Part shown: positions 9,622 to 17,902 of the stretch, piece after piece | How positions within the stretch are numbered: position 1 is the first letter of the stretch | How the letters are laid out: the number at the start of each line of letters is the position of its first letter | Assembly: GCF_006442815.1 (NCBI RefSeq) | Contig: NZ_VFVL01000012.1 | Location: 89,965-153,964 of the forward strand | DNA from: Mesorhizobium sp. B2-4-3 | GTDB lineage: Bacteria; Pseudomonadota; Alphaproteobacteria; Rhizobiales; Rhizobiaceae | Direction of reading: 5' to 3' | Length of the DNA: 64,000 bases | The notes under the pieces: generated by a model | Told to the model about the DNA's origin: nothing | The model's database searches: none | What the model saw: only the letters and a program-made list of their open reading frames with translations | Translations under genes and position numbers: made by a program

Positions 9622-10458
9622 ATGACCGACAACAAGCCGGCCGCAGACGTCACCAAGGATTGGCAAGCAACGCAGGGTCAAAAGTCCGCCGCGACGCGCC
9701 TCCGCCTTTTCGCCGCGCTCTCGTGGATCGTCGCCATTGGCGGCGAGATTGCCGGGATCGTTTTGTTCTACAAGCACAAGTTCGACCAGGGAAACCTGCC
9801 GCTGCTGATCGGCATTCTGGTCGGAATCGCGATTTTCGCAATCGCCGGTAACTTGCTGTGGAAGGCAGCCAACCGGCACGACCCGGCCCGAGCATCAGAC
9901 ACGGCCAGGTTCTTCTTCCAAAACCAGCTCGGCGCGATCATCACGCTGATTGCCTTCCTTCCGTTGATCTTGCTTATCCTCACCGACAAGAACATGGATC
10001 CGCAGACCAAGAAGGTAGCCGGCGGAGTCGGTGCTGCGCTGGCCGTGCTTGCGACTGTAATGGGCGTCAGCTTCAAGCCCCCGTCGGTCGAGCAGTACAC
10101 CCAGGACATGAACTCGTGCGCGGCCCAGATCAGGGCGGGACAGCCGACCACGGCCTGCTCGCCCGAAGTCGCCGCCCAGGCTCAGGAGATCGCCACGGAT
10201 ACTGCTTCGGTGACCGCGGCGACGAAGGATGCGAGTCACCCTGCCGGTCAGGATGTCGTGTACTGGATCGCGCCGGAAAACGGAGCAGCGAAGTCCTCCG
10301 AACCGCATGTTTTCCATCTCTGCGCCGCGGTGAGTCCGTTGAAGGACAAGACCGTGAACAGCGGCTCCGTGACGGAGGCCTACGCGCAGAACGCCATCCG
10401 CATCACGAAGCAGATCGAGATGGAACAGAAGCAGTGCGGGTTCGCCGCCTCGCAGTAA
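9622..10458 (+). CDS. Multi-pass membrane protein of unknown function
   Basis: I do not recognise this 278-residue protein. Four hydrophobic segments are visible at about residues 27-46, 54-73, 95-115 and 124-142. They are followed by a soluble C-terminal half with four cysteines (NSCAAQ, TACSPE, HLCAAV, KQCGFA) that probably form disulfides outside the membrane. The start is ATG 9622, with AGGGG about 9 nt upstream; a longer frame reaching back to 9442 lacks this support and runs into non-conserved residues. The gene stands alone on the plus strand, bracketed by the two cobT 3' ends, and ends before a strong hairpin. Confidence 0.7.
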   Translation: MTDNKPAADVTKDWQATQGQKSAATRLRLFAALSWIVAIGGEIAGIVLFYKHKFDQGNLPLLIGILVGIAIFAIAGNLLWKAANRHDPARASDTARFFFQNQLGAIITLIAFLPLILLILTDKNMDPQTKKVAGGVGAALAVLATVMGVSFKPPSVEQYTQDMNSCAAQIRAGQPTTACSPEVAAQAQEIATDTASVTAATKDASHPAGQDVVYWIAPENGAAKSSEPHVFHLCAAVSPLKDKTVNSGSVTEAYAQNAIRITKQIEMEQKQCGFAASQ

Positions 10459-10525
10459 ACCTGCCCGCGATCGCCTGGGTCGCAACCGGGTGGCATTGCG
10501 CCTTCAATCCTTCGAAGACGGACGG

Positions 10526-10562
10526 GGGCGTTTCACCGTTTCACGGAAACGGCGAAACGCCC
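10526..10562 (+). terminator. Strong hairpin after the membrane-protein gene
   Basis: Two 17-nt arms (10526-10542 and 10546-10562) around a 3-nt loop pair with a single mismatch; the left arm begins GGGCGTTTCACC. It lies 68 bp after the stop at 10458. There is only a short CT-rich tract afterwards, so it is either a terminator or a repeat-type hairpin. Confidence 0.6.
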
Positions 10563-10577
10563 TATCTCTCTGGCTTG

Positions 10578-10613
10578 GCGCAATTCCGCTCAGACTTTTG
10601 CTGGAATCGCTCT
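10578..10613. repeat. Degenerate GCGCAATTCCG-type palindrome
   Basis: The sequence begins GCGCAATTCCG and closes with TGGAATCGCTCTGA. It is an imperfect relative of the palindrome at 45103-45152. It is non-coding, between the membrane-protein gene and the end of cobT. Confidence 0.4.
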
Positions 10614-10694
10614 GACCGGAAGGCCGTTAGCGATCGGAAGAAACAACGCTTCACCGGCGCTCGGGTGCATCGCATGCAATCCGGGGGTTGCCGT

Positions 10695-11720
10695 CTACTT
10701 CTCCGAAACGCCGGCCTCGGCAAAGCTCGCCATCCTGGCATGACACTCCAGCGCCGAGCGGACGATGTTGACGGCAAGGCAGGCGCCGGAGCCTTCGCCG
10801 AGCCGCATGCCGAGATCGAGCAACGGCGGCAGGCCGAGCGCCTCGAGCAGGCGGCGGTGGCCGGCTTCGGCCGAGACGTGGGCGGCGACGGTGTGGGCGA
10901 GGCCGGTCGGGTGCAGCCTTGCCAATGGTGCGGCCGCGGCGGTGCACACAAAACCGTCGAGCAGCACCGGCACGTTGTTCTTGCGCGCGGCAAGCGTGGC
11001 GCCGAGGATCGCCGCCAACTCGCGCCCGCCGAGGGCGGCAGCGATCTTCAGCGGGTCGGAGAGCGAATCGGCATGGCGCTTGAGGCCGGCCTCGATGGCC
11101 ACGACCTTGCGCTGCAGCCCGGCGTCGTCGACGCCGGTGCCGCGACCCGTCCATTTCTCGGCGCCGCCGCCGAAGAGGGCGGTGGAGATCGCCGCCGCAG
11201 GCGTCGTGTTGCCGATGCCCATCTCGCCGAAGCAGACGAGGTCGAGGTCCTTGGTCACGGCGTCGTAGCCGGCCGAGACGGCGGCGAGGAACGCCTTTTC
11301 GTCCATCGCCGGCACTTGCGTGAAATCGCCGGTCGGATGGTCGAGATCGAGAGGGATGACGTCCAGCTTGGCGCCGGCGATGCGGGCAAGCTGGTTGATG
11401 GCCGCGCCACCGCCGGCGAAATTCGCCACCATCTGTACCGTGACTTCCGAAGGATAGGCCGACACGCCCTGCGCGGTGACGCCGTGATTGCCGGCGAAGA
11501 CGAAGACCTTCACATGATCGAGCTTAGGCATGTCGCGGCCCTGCCAGCGGCCGAGCCAGGCGGCGATGGTTTCCAGCCGTCCGAGGCTGCCCGGCGGCTT
11601 GGTCAGCGTGTCCTGGCGGCGGGCAACGGCGCCGGCGGCCGCATCGCTGCCGGCGGGAAGATCGAGGCAGGCGGCGCGAAGGTCTTCGAGCGATTTGAAG
11701 GACGTTGTTTGGGGGGACAT
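10695..11720 (-). CDS. cobT: Nicotinate-nucleotide-dimethylbenzimidazole phosphoribosyltransferase
   Basis: This 341-residue enzyme transfers ribose phosphate from nicotinate mononucleotide to 5,6-dimethylbenzimidazole to make alpha-ribazole phosphate, the lower-ligand precursor of B12. Hallmarks are FAGNHGVTAQGVSAYP, FGEMGIGNTTPAAA, GRGTGVDD and the C-terminal LGEGSGAC containing the catalytic glutamate. In Pseudomonas denitrificans nomenclature this enzyme is CobU; cobT there is a chelatase subunit. It is the last gene of the minus-strand cob run, 24 bp after cobV. Its 3' end is duplicated at 9200-9373. Confidence 0.96.
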   Translation of the reverse strand: MSPQTTSFKSLEDLRAACLDLPAGSDAAAGAVARRQDTLTKPPGSLGRLETIAAWLGRWQGRDMPKLDHVKVFVFAGNHGVTAQGVSAYPSEVTVQMVANFAGGGAAINQLARIAGAKLDVIPLDLDHPTGDFTQVPAMDEKAFLAAVSAGYDAVTKDLDLVCFGEMGIGNTTPAAAISTALFGGGAEKWTGRGTGVDDAGLQRKVVAIEAGLKRHADSLSDPLKIAAALGGRELAAILGATLAARKNNVPVLLDGFVCTAAAAPLARLHPTGLAHTVAAHVSAEAGHRRLLEALGLPPLLDLGMRLGEGSGACLAVNIVRSALECHARMASFAEAGVSEK

Positions 11721-11744
11721 GGGGGCAAGGTCTCCGAAAGAGAA

Positions 11745-12512
11745 TCAGGAAAGGCAAACGGATGCGACGAGCAGCACGGCGATCTCGCCGAACTGCTGCA
11801 GCGCGCCGATCGTGTCGCCGGTCTGGCCGCCGATCTGGCTGAGGCAAAGCGCGCGGAAGGCCATGAAGATCAGGCCGAGCAGGATGAGTGCTGCTATCGC
11901 GCCGCCAAGGCCGAGCGCCAGCAGCGCCACCGCGCCGAGAGCCGCGCCGACAAAGGCGGTCTCGGTCGTGACCGAGCCCGCATTGGCGGACAGACCGTCG
12001 GCTCGGGCCGGCGGCAGAAGATGCATGAAGGCGCCGAACAGGCCGCGCGAGGCCGCATGCGCGGCAAGCAGCGCCAGGACGACGTGGCCGGCACCGGTCA
12101 GCTCGGACAGCGCGCTCCAGCGGATGAGCAGCGAGACACCGAGTGCCGCCGCGCCATAGGCGCCGATGCGGCTGTCGCGCATGATCTCCAGTTTCCTGTC
12201 GCGCGTCCTGCCGCCACCAAAACCGTCGGCGATGTCGGAAAGCCCGTCCTCGTGCAGGCAGCCGGTGACGAGCATCGTCGCGGCGAGCGTGAGCGCCGCG
12301 GCCGGCCCGCTGGCGAGGCCGAGAACTGTGGCGATGGCGTAGACGAGCGCGCCGATGATGGCCACCGCGAGACCGGCAAAGGGCGCCGCCCAGATCGCGT
12401 CGGCAAGGCTGCGGCCGCCGAAATCGCTCGATGGCAGCCGCAGCCGGGTGAAGAAGACGAGGCTGAGGCCGATATCGTCGAGCAATTGCTTCGGTGCGGA
12501 AGGACCGCTCAT
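11745..12512 (-). CDS. cobV: Adenosylcobinamide-GDP ribazoletransferase (cobalamin synthase)
   Basis: This 255-residue polytopic membrane enzyme (CobS in enteric naming) joins alpha-ribazole or its phosphate to adenosylcobinamide-GDP, giving (phospho)cobalamin. FFTRLRLP near the N-terminus and LHEDGLSDIADGFGGG, the metal-binding acidic motif, are characteristic. Several Ala/Leu-rich membrane helices follow. The start overlaps the cobB stop by 4 bp (ATGA). It works with CobT, encoded directly downstream, in assembling the nucleotide loop. Confidence 0.95.
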   Translation of the reverse strand: MSGPSAPKQLLDDIGLSLVFFTRLRLPSSDFGGRSLADAIWAAPFAGLAVAIIGALVYAIATVLGLASGPAAALTLAATMLVTGCLHEDGLSDIADGFGGGRTRDRKLEIMRDSRIGAYGAAALGVSLLIRWSALSELTGAGHVVLALLAAHAASRGLFGAFMHLLPPARADGLSANAGSVTTETAFVGAALGAVALLALGLGGAIAALILLGLIFMAFRALCLSQIGGQTGDTIGALQQFGEIAVLLVASVCLS

Positions 12513-13825
12513 GCGCCCCTCGCTATGGCATGGAAGAAGGTGCCGCTGACATGGCCGCGCCGGTAGCCGGAGGCGCCGAGCGAGTTGCCTTGGCCGTCGG
12601 CGAGATCGGCCAGCGGCTCGTCATTGCCGGCAGCAAGCATCTGCGCGTAGTGGAATTCGTGACCGCGGATCAGCGTGCCCTGTGGCCCCAACGGGCAGGC
12701 GACGCGCAGCCGCGCCTCGCGGTAGCCGAGATTCATCTTGCGTCTGGCGAAGCTGGTCGAATGGCCAAGCAGGCCGAGCATCCTGTGACTCTCGCCCTCC
12801 GCATCCTCCAGCACTTCGCCCAGCACCATGAAGCCGCCGCACTCGCCGTGAACCGGCTTCGTCGCCGCGAAGCGCGCCATTCCCGCCCGGAAGTTCGTCG
12901 CGGCGGCGAGCTTCCCGGCATGCAGTTCGGGATAGCCGCCGGGCAGCCAGCAGACGTCGCAGTCCTGCGACGGTGCCTCGTCGGCGAGCGGCGAGAAAGG
13001 CACGATCTCGGCGCCGGCCTTGCGCCAATGCGTGGCGACATGCGGATAGAGGAAGCTGAAAGCGGCATCCTCTGCCAGCGCGATGCGCTGCGCCGGCGGT
13101 TGCAAGGCATCGGCGAAGTCGCCGGCTGCCGGCTCCAGTGGGGTCGCCAGCGCCAGGATGGCGTCGATGTCGAGCGACTTCTCGACCATGTCGGCCAGCC
13201 GGTCGAGATGCGCCATCAGGTTCTCGTATTCGCCGGCCTGGACGAGGCCGAGATGCCGCTCCGGCAGGTTGAGCGTCGGATCGCGCAGGATGGCGCCGAC
13301 CACGGGCAGACCGATCGCCTCGATCGCGTCGCCGGACAGGCGGCGATGGCGTTCGCTGCCGAGCCGGTTGAGCACGACGCCGGCCATGCGCACATCGGGA
13401 TCGTAGGTGGCAAAACCCTTGGCCACGGCCGCCGCCGTGGTCGATTGCCCGGAAACGTCGAGCACCAAAAGCACAGGCAAGCCGTAGAGCCGGGCAAGAT
13501 CGGCGGCCGAGCCCGAACGGCCCTCCGGCGCGGGGATGCCGTCGAACAGGCCCATCGCGCTTTCGAGGATGATGTATTCGGCGTCGTCCGCGGCTTGGGC
13601 CGCCAGCGCGTTGAGCAGGGAAGGCGACATCGCCCAGCTGTCGAGGTTGACGCCGGACAGGCCGGTGGCGGCGGTGTGGAAGCCCGGGTCGATATAGTCC
13701 GGCCCGGACTTCGCGCCGCGCACTTTCAGGCCGCGCCGGGCAAGCGCGCGCAGCAGGCCGATGGTGACGCTGGTCTTGCCCGACCCGGAGCGCGGCGCGC
13801 CGATGATGATTGCGCGCGCCGTCAT
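12509..13825 (-). CDS. cobB: Cobyrinate a,c-diamide synthase
   Basis: The 438-residue ATP-dependent amidotransferase amidates carboxylates a and c of hydrogenobyrinate (aerobic route). The N-terminal synthetase domain has the P-loop GAPRSGSGKTSV. The C-terminal class-I-like glutaminase domain carries the catalytic cysteine in HGECGGFMVLG. The start overlaps the cobA stop by ATGA and the stop overlaps the cobV start, so the three are coupled. Its product is the substrate of the CobN-containing cobaltochelatase encoded upstream in the same operon. Confidence 0.96.
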   Translation of the reverse strand: MTARAIIIGAPRSGSGKTSVTIGLLRALARRGLKVRGAKSGPDYIDPGFHTAATGLSGVNLDSWAMSPSLLNALAAQAADDAEYIILESAMGLFDGIPAPEGRSGSAADLARLYGLPVLLVLDVSGQSTTAAAVAKGFATYDPDVRMAGVVLNRLGSERHRRLSGDAIEAIGLPVVGAILRDPTLNLPERHLGLVQAGEYENLMAHLDRLADMVEKSLDIDAILALATPLEPAAGDFADALQPPAQRIALAEDAAFSFLYPHVATHWRKAGAEIVPFSPLADEAPSQDCDVCWLPGGYPELHAGKLAAATNFRAGMARFAATKPVHGECGGFMVLGEVLEDAEGESHRMLGLLGHSTSFARRKMNLGYREARLRVACPLGPQGTLIRGHEFHYAQMLAAGNDEPLADLADGQGNSLGASGYRRGHVSGTFFHAIARGA

Positions 13826-14637
13826 GCGCCGCCCGCCAGTGCCGCGCGCATGGCGACGATGCCGCCGACCACGATCAGCGCCGGTGAGGCGAGCCCGGCG
13901 GCCGCGGCTTCGCCGGCGATGGTGGCGAGCGTGGCGACGACGATGCGCTCCTGCGGGGTGGTCGCGGCGACGATCACAGCCGCGGGTGTCGACGGCGCGA
14001 GGCCGCCCTCGATCAGCTTTGCCGCGATCACCGGCAGGTTGGCCATGCCCATATAGACGACAACCGGCTGGCCGGTGCGGGCGATCGCCGCCCAGTCGAT
14101 GTCGTCATCCGTGCCGGCCGCGTGGCCGGTGGCGAGGATGACGGCCTTGTTGATGCCGCGCATGGTGGCGGGAATGCCGGTGGCTGCCAATGCGCTGAGA
14201 CCGGAGGTCAGGCCGGAAAGCACCCGGAACGGAATGGTTTCGCCCGCGAGCGCCAAGGCCTCTTCGCCGCCGCGGCCGAAAATGTAGGGGTCGCCGCCCT
14301 TGAGCCGCACGACACGGCGGCCTTCGCGCGCCAGCCGCACGAGAAGGGCGTTGATGTCGTCCTGCTTCATCGAGGGCTGGCCACCGCGTTTTCCGGCGTA
14401 GAAAAGCTCGGCGCCCTGGGCTACCGCCACGACATCTGGCGAGACCAGCGCGTCATAGACCAGCGCGTCGCATTGCCCGAGCGCCGCCAGCACTTCCAGC
14501 GTCAGGCAGCCGGGATCGCCGGGGCCGGCGCCGGCCAGCCAGACATGGCCAGGCTCCAACTCACGCGGCTTGAAATTCAGCCGCGCCAGCGCCTGCTCCA
14601 CCGTTGCCCGTCCGTTTGTATTGGCGCTGCCGTTCAC
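13822..14637 (-). CDS. cobA: Uroporphyrinogen-III C-methyltransferase
   Basis: This SAM-dependent enzyme of about 271 residues makes precorrin-2 from uroporphyrinogen III, the first committed step to B12. [24 protein letters not shown] and [16 protein letters not shown] are signature segments of the SUMT family. The start is taken as GTG 14635-14637, which overlaps the cobM stop (GTGA), gives MNGSANTNG and matches the tight coupling seen throughout this operon. The open frame extends further, but those codons lie inside cobM and look like shadow sequence. Confidence 0.93.
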   Translation of the reverse strand: MNGSANTNGRATVEQALARLNFKPRELEPGHVWLAGAGPGDPGCLTLEVLAALGQCDALVYDALVSPDVVAVAQGAELFYAGKRGGQPSMKQDDINALLVRLAREGRRVVRLKGGDPYIFGRGGEEALALAGETIPFRVLSGLTSGLSALAATGIPATMRGINKAVILATGHAAGTDDDIDWAAIARTGQPVVVYMGMANLPVIAAKLIEGGLAPSTPAAVIVAATTPQERIVVATLATIAGEAAAAGLASPALIVVGGIVAMRAALAGGA

Positions 14638-15398
14638 AATCCGTCCCGTCCGCGAAACCGCCGCTGGTAGTGGGCGTCGTACAATGAGCTTTCGCCGAAA
14701 TCCTGCGCGGCAAGCGCGCTGCCGACAAAGATGATCGCCGTGCGTTCCATCGGGTTTTTCGCCAGCTGCGCCTCGATGGTGCCAAGCGTGCCGGTCAAGA
14801 TGCGCTCGTCCGGCCAGGAGGCGCGGAAGACGAGCGCGACCGGACATTCGGCGCCGTAAAGCGGCGTCAAATCGGCAACGATGCGGTCGATGGCATGGAT
14901 GGCAAGATGAATGGCAAGCGTGGCGCCGGTACGGCCGAAGCCGGCAAGCGTTTCGCCCGGCGGCATTTTCGAGGCGCGGCCGGAGACGCGGGTCAGCACC
15001 AGGCTCTGCGCCAGCTCGGGAATGGTGAGCTCGCGGCGGAGTGCCGCCGCGGCTGCCGCGAAGGAAGGGACGCCGGGCGTCAACGTGTAGAGGATGCCGT
15101 GTTTTTCCAGCCGCCTGATCTGTTCGGCCACCGCGCTCCAGACCGAGAGATCGCCGGAATGCAGCCGCGCTACATCCTGGCCGGCCTTGTGGGCGGCGAC
15201 ATACTCAGCCTCGATCTCGTCGAGCGACATCGGCGCGGTATCGATCAGCTTGGTGCCGGGCGCGCAATGCTCGAGCAGCTCCGGCGCGACGATCGAGCCG
15301 GCATGGAGGCAGACCGGGCAGGATGCGAGCAGCCGGGCGCCGCGCAGCGTGATGAGATCGGCCGCACCTGGACCGGCGCCGATGAAATGGACGGTCAT
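14634..15398 (-). CDS. cobM: Precorrin-4 C11-methyltransferase
   Basis: This 254-residue tetrapyrrole methylase methylates C11 of precorrin-4 to give precorrin-5. The N-terminal [16 protein letters not shown] is the SAM-binding loop. [14 protein letters not shown] and [16 protein letters not shown] are conserved in CobM/CbiF. It overlaps cobE upstream and cobA downstream by 4 bp each, so translation is coupled along the operon. Confidence 0.95.
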   Translation of the reverse strand: MTVHFIGAGPGAADLITLRGARLLASCPVCLHAGSIVAPELLEHCAPGTKLIDTAPMSLDEIEAEYVAAHKAGQDVARLHSGDLSVWSAVAEQIRRLEKHGILYTLTPGVPSFAAAAAALRRELTIPELAQSLVLTRVSGRASKMPPGETLAGFGRTGATLAIHLAIHAIDRIVADLTPLYGAECPVALVFRASWPDERILTGTLGTIEAQLAKNPMERTAIIFVGSALAAQDFGESSLYDAHYQRRFRGRDGL

Positions 15399-15895
15399 GG
15401 CGCCTCTCCGCTGATGGCGATGGCGCAGGTGACCGGGCCAAGCACCGTGCGGGGCCCGAGCAGTCTCGCGCCGGCCCCGGCAACCGCGAGGGCCGACGCC
15501 TCCGAAACCGACGGTGTGCCGGCGAGTTCTTGCGAAAGGTTGCGTGAGGCCGCCCCCTCATCCGGCCCTTCGGGCCACCTTCTCCCCGGTGGGGAGAAGA
15601 GACTGGCGCCAGCGCTGGCAGCCTCCTCTCCCCCCGGGGAGAGGTCAGCCGAGCGAGGCGGAGGCTGGGTGAGGGGGAGCGGTGGTTCGGAGCCAGCGGC
15701 ATCCACCACTATCACCGGGAGGCTGAGCCTACGACCGGCGGCAAAAATGGCTTCTTCGTTACGTTTGAATTCGGTTGTCGCCAAGGCGGACAATGCCGTT
15801 AGGGTCAGGCCATGCGCTTCGAGCGCGGTCTCGATCGTCGCCAGCACTTCTTCGACGCTCACGCCTTTGCGGCTGCCGATGCCCGCGACCATCAT
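15395..15895 (-). CDS. cobE: CobE/CbiG-like cobalamin biosynthesis protein with in-frame repeat insertion
   Basis: This 166-residue protein belongs to the CobE family, related to the C-terminal part of CbiG. It shows [17 protein letters not shown] at the start and [12 protein letters not shown]...GPVTCAIA at the end. The start is ATG 15893-15895, overlapping the cobL stop. Between VVDAAGSEP and ASRNLSQ lies a block of about 42 residues rich in Pro, Gly and Ser, encoded by a 125-bp palindromic repeat (15553-15677). Without it the protein would be about 125 residues, normal for the family. The role of CobE is not firmly established; it is required for the aerobic pathway in some bacteria. Confidence 0.88.
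   Translation of the reverse strand: MMVAGIGSRKGVSVEEVLATIETALEAHGLTLTALSALATTEFKRNEEAIFAAGRRLSLPVIVVDAAGSEPPLPLTQPPPRSADLSPGGEEAASAGASLFSPPGRRWPEGPDEGAASRNLSQELAGTPSVSEASALAVAGAGARLLGPRTVLGPVTCAIAISGEAP
15553..15677. repeat. Palindromic repeat inside cobE
   Basis: This 125-bp element has terminal inverted repeats CCCCCTCA / TGAGGGGG. Internal hairpin blocks include CCGGCCCTTCGGGCC, TTCTCCCCGGTGGGGAGAA and CTCTCCCCCCGGGGAGAG. The style is that of rhizobial intergenic mosaic elements (RIME-like, from memory). It is read through in frame by cobE with no stop codon. Confidence 0.88.
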
Positions 15896-17133
15896 GGCTT
15901 GACCCAGCTCCACTGCGTGACCGGCATGGCCGGACGCCATGCCTGCATCGAGCCGACGGGCGCCGCGCGCGAGAGCGCGATGCGGGTGAGATCGCCGCCA
16001 CGCCTGTTGTGCTGGCCGAGCAGCAGCGCCTCCATCTCCAGCGTCACCGCATTGGCGACCAGCCGGCCGCCGGGACGGAGCGCCTTGATCGCCTTCTCCA
16101 GCACGCCGGCATCGCTGCCGCCGCCACCGATAAAGATGGCATCGGGTGTCTCCAATTTTGCCAGCGCCTTCGGCGCGGCGCCCTCGATCACGACGAGGCC
16201 GGGCACGCCGCAATGCGCGGCGTTGCGGTGGATGCGGGCGGCGCGCTCGCCGTCGGCTTCGATGGCGATGGCGCGCAGCGAGGAATGCGCCAGCATCCAT
16301 TCGACGCCGATCGAGCCGGAACCGGCGCCGATATCCCACAACAGCTCGCCACGGCGTGGCGCCAGCGCCGACAGCGTGATGGCGCGGATCTCGCGCTTGG
16401 TGATCTGGCCGTCATGCTCGAACAGATGGTCGGCGAGGCCGGCGGTCAAGGGCAGGACGCGCGCATCCGGTGTCGATTCAATTTCGAGCGCCAGCACATT
16501 GAGCGGGTTGATGTTTTTGAGATCGAAGGCATCGGCGCGGGAGGTTCGAAGCGCCTCATCGGCGCCACCGAGCGCTTCGAGAACCGTCAGCCGCGACGGG
16601 CCGAAACCGAGTTCGTCGAGCAGCCCGGCGATCGCAGCCGGCGCGTCGGCGTCGGAGGTAAGCGCCAGGATGCGCGCGCCGGATTGGAGCAGGGGCCGGA
16701 TCAGATCGATGGGATGGCCGTGCAGCGAGACAGTCTCGACGTCCTGCAAGGCCCAGCCGAGGCGCGATGCCGCGAGCGACAGAGACGAGGGCGCCGGGAG
16801 GACGAGCATCTCATCCGGCCTGACCTTGCGCGCCAGCGTGACGCCGACACCGTGGAAGAACGGGTCGCCGGACGCGAGCACGCAGATTTTCTTGCCCTTG
16901 AGCGCCAGCACGTCGCGCATTTCGGCATCGAAGGGCGTCGGCCATGAGCGCGCCTCGCCCTTGGCCAGGGATGCGACCAGCGCAAGATGCCGCTTGCCGC
17001 CGAACACGACTTCAGCCTCGGCAATCCGCTGCTTGGCCTCGTCGCCGAGACCCGCTACACCGTCCTCGCCGATGCCGACGACGGTCAGCCATTTTGAGGC
17101 TGGCTTGGCGGCGCGCGGACCCTTAGCAGGCAT
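15892..17133 (-). CDS. cobL: Precorrin-6Y C5,15-methyltransferase (decarboxylating)
   Basis: This fused enzyme of about 413 residues methylates C5 and C15 of precorrin-6Y (dihydro-precorrin-6A) and decarboxylates the C12 acetate, giving precorrin-8X. The N-terminal half is a CbiE-type methylase (WLTVVGIGEDGVAGL, SGDPFFHGVG). The C-terminal half is a CbiT-type Rossmann methylase with GAGSGSIGVEWM and FIGGGGSDAG. The start is ATG 17131-17133 (MPAKGPRAAK); a longer frame would run into cobK on the other strand. Its start codon overlaps the divergent cobK start. Confidence 0.94.
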   Translation of the reverse strand: MPAKGPRAAKPASKWLTVVGIGEDGVAGLGDEAKQRIAEAEVVFGGKRHLALVASLAKGEARSWPTPFDAEMRDVLALKGKKICVLASGDPFFHGVGVTLARKVRPDEMLVLPAPSSLSLAASRLGWALQDVETVSLHGHPIDLIRPLLQSGARILALTSDADAPAAIAGLLDELGFGPSRLTVLEALGGADEALRTSRADAFDLKNINPLNVLALEIESTPDARVLPLTAGLADHLFEHDGQITKREIRAITLSALAPRRGELLWDIGAGSGSIGVEWMLAHSSLRAIAIEADGERAARIHRNAAHCGVPGLVVIEGAAPKALAKLETPDAIFIGGGGSDAGVLEKAIKALRPGGRLVANAVTLEMEALLLGQHNRRGGDLTRIALSRAAPVGSMQAWRPAMPVTQWSWVKP

Positions 17134-17902
17134 GATGACCCACCGTATCCTGATCCTCGGCGGCACGACGGAAGCCCGGCAACTGGCGGGAAAGCTCGCC
17201 CGTCGCGAGGATTTCTCGGTCACGCTGTCGCTTGCCGGCCGCACCGAAAGCCCGGTCGCGCAAGGCGTGCCGGTGCGTGTCGGCGGCTTCGGCGGCGCGG
17301 AGGGATTGGCCGCTCATCTTCGCGAGGAACGTATCGATCTGCTGATCGACGCCACGCATCCATACGCCGCCCGTATCTCGGCCAATGCCGCCGAGGCGGC
17401 CAAGCGGTCCGGCGTGCGGATCCTTGCGCTGCGTCGCCCCGGCTGGGAGCCGGTCGCAGGCGACCGCTGGATGCTGGTCGACGACGTCGCCGAGGCGGCA
17501 AGTGCCCTCGGCACGACGCCGCGCCGCGTTTTCCTCGCGATCGGCCGACAGGAGGCCGGCGGCTTCGAAGCCGCTCCGCAGCACCGCTATATCATCCGCA
17601 GCGTCGACCCGATCGAGCCGAAGCTTGGCGTGCCCGATGCGCTTTACCTGCTGGCGCGCGGACCGTTTCCGGAAGCGGACGAAAGGGCGTTGCTCGAAAA
17701 ATACGCCATCGACGCGGTCGTCTCCAAGAACAGCGGCGGCGAGGCGACCTACGGCAAGATCGCCGCTGCGCGGGCGCTTGGCATCGAAGTGGTCATGGTC
17801 AGCCGGCCAGCGCTGCCGGACGTTTCCTCGGCCGGGACCGTCGATGCGCTGGCGGGAAAAGTCGATCATCTTTTCGGCCCCGTTGCCGAACGCGGCGTGT
17901 AG
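17132..17902 (+). CDS. cobK: Precorrin-6A reductase
   Basis: This 256-residue NADPH-dependent reductase converts precorrin-6A to dihydro-precorrin-6A (precorrin-6Y). ILILGGTTEARQLAGKL is the N-terminal nucleotide-binding motif. LIDATHPYAARISANA and VVSKNSGGEATYGKIAAAR are family signatures. The start is ATG 17132 or 17135. It is the only cob gene on the plus strand: its start codon overlaps that of cobL on the other strand, and its last 37 bp overlap the end of cobJ. Its promoter must therefore lie within cobL coding sequence. Confidence 0.95.
   Translation: MMTHRILILGGTTEARQLAGKLARREDFSVTLSLAGRTESPVAQGVPVRVGGFGGAEGLAAHLREERIDLLIDATHPYAARISANAAEAAKRSGVRILALRRPGWEPVAGDRWMLVDDVAEAASALGTTPRRVFLAIGRQEAGGFEAAPQHRYIIRSVDPIEPKLGVPDALYLLARGPFPEADERALLEKYAIDAVVSKNSGGEATYGKIAAARALGIEVVMVSRPALPDVSSAGTVDALAGKVDHLFGPVAERGV

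Noticed and set aside
9858..12566. Plus-strand open frame of about 900 codons across cobT and cobV
   Set aside because: It crosses two well-recognised minus-strand genes and its product is Gly/Arg-rich with no family features; it is a shadow frame.
17134..17244. N-terminal extension of CobL to 17244
   Set aside because: The added codons lie inside cobK on the other strand and resemble its shadow. The ATG at 17133 gives the normal CobL N-terminus.
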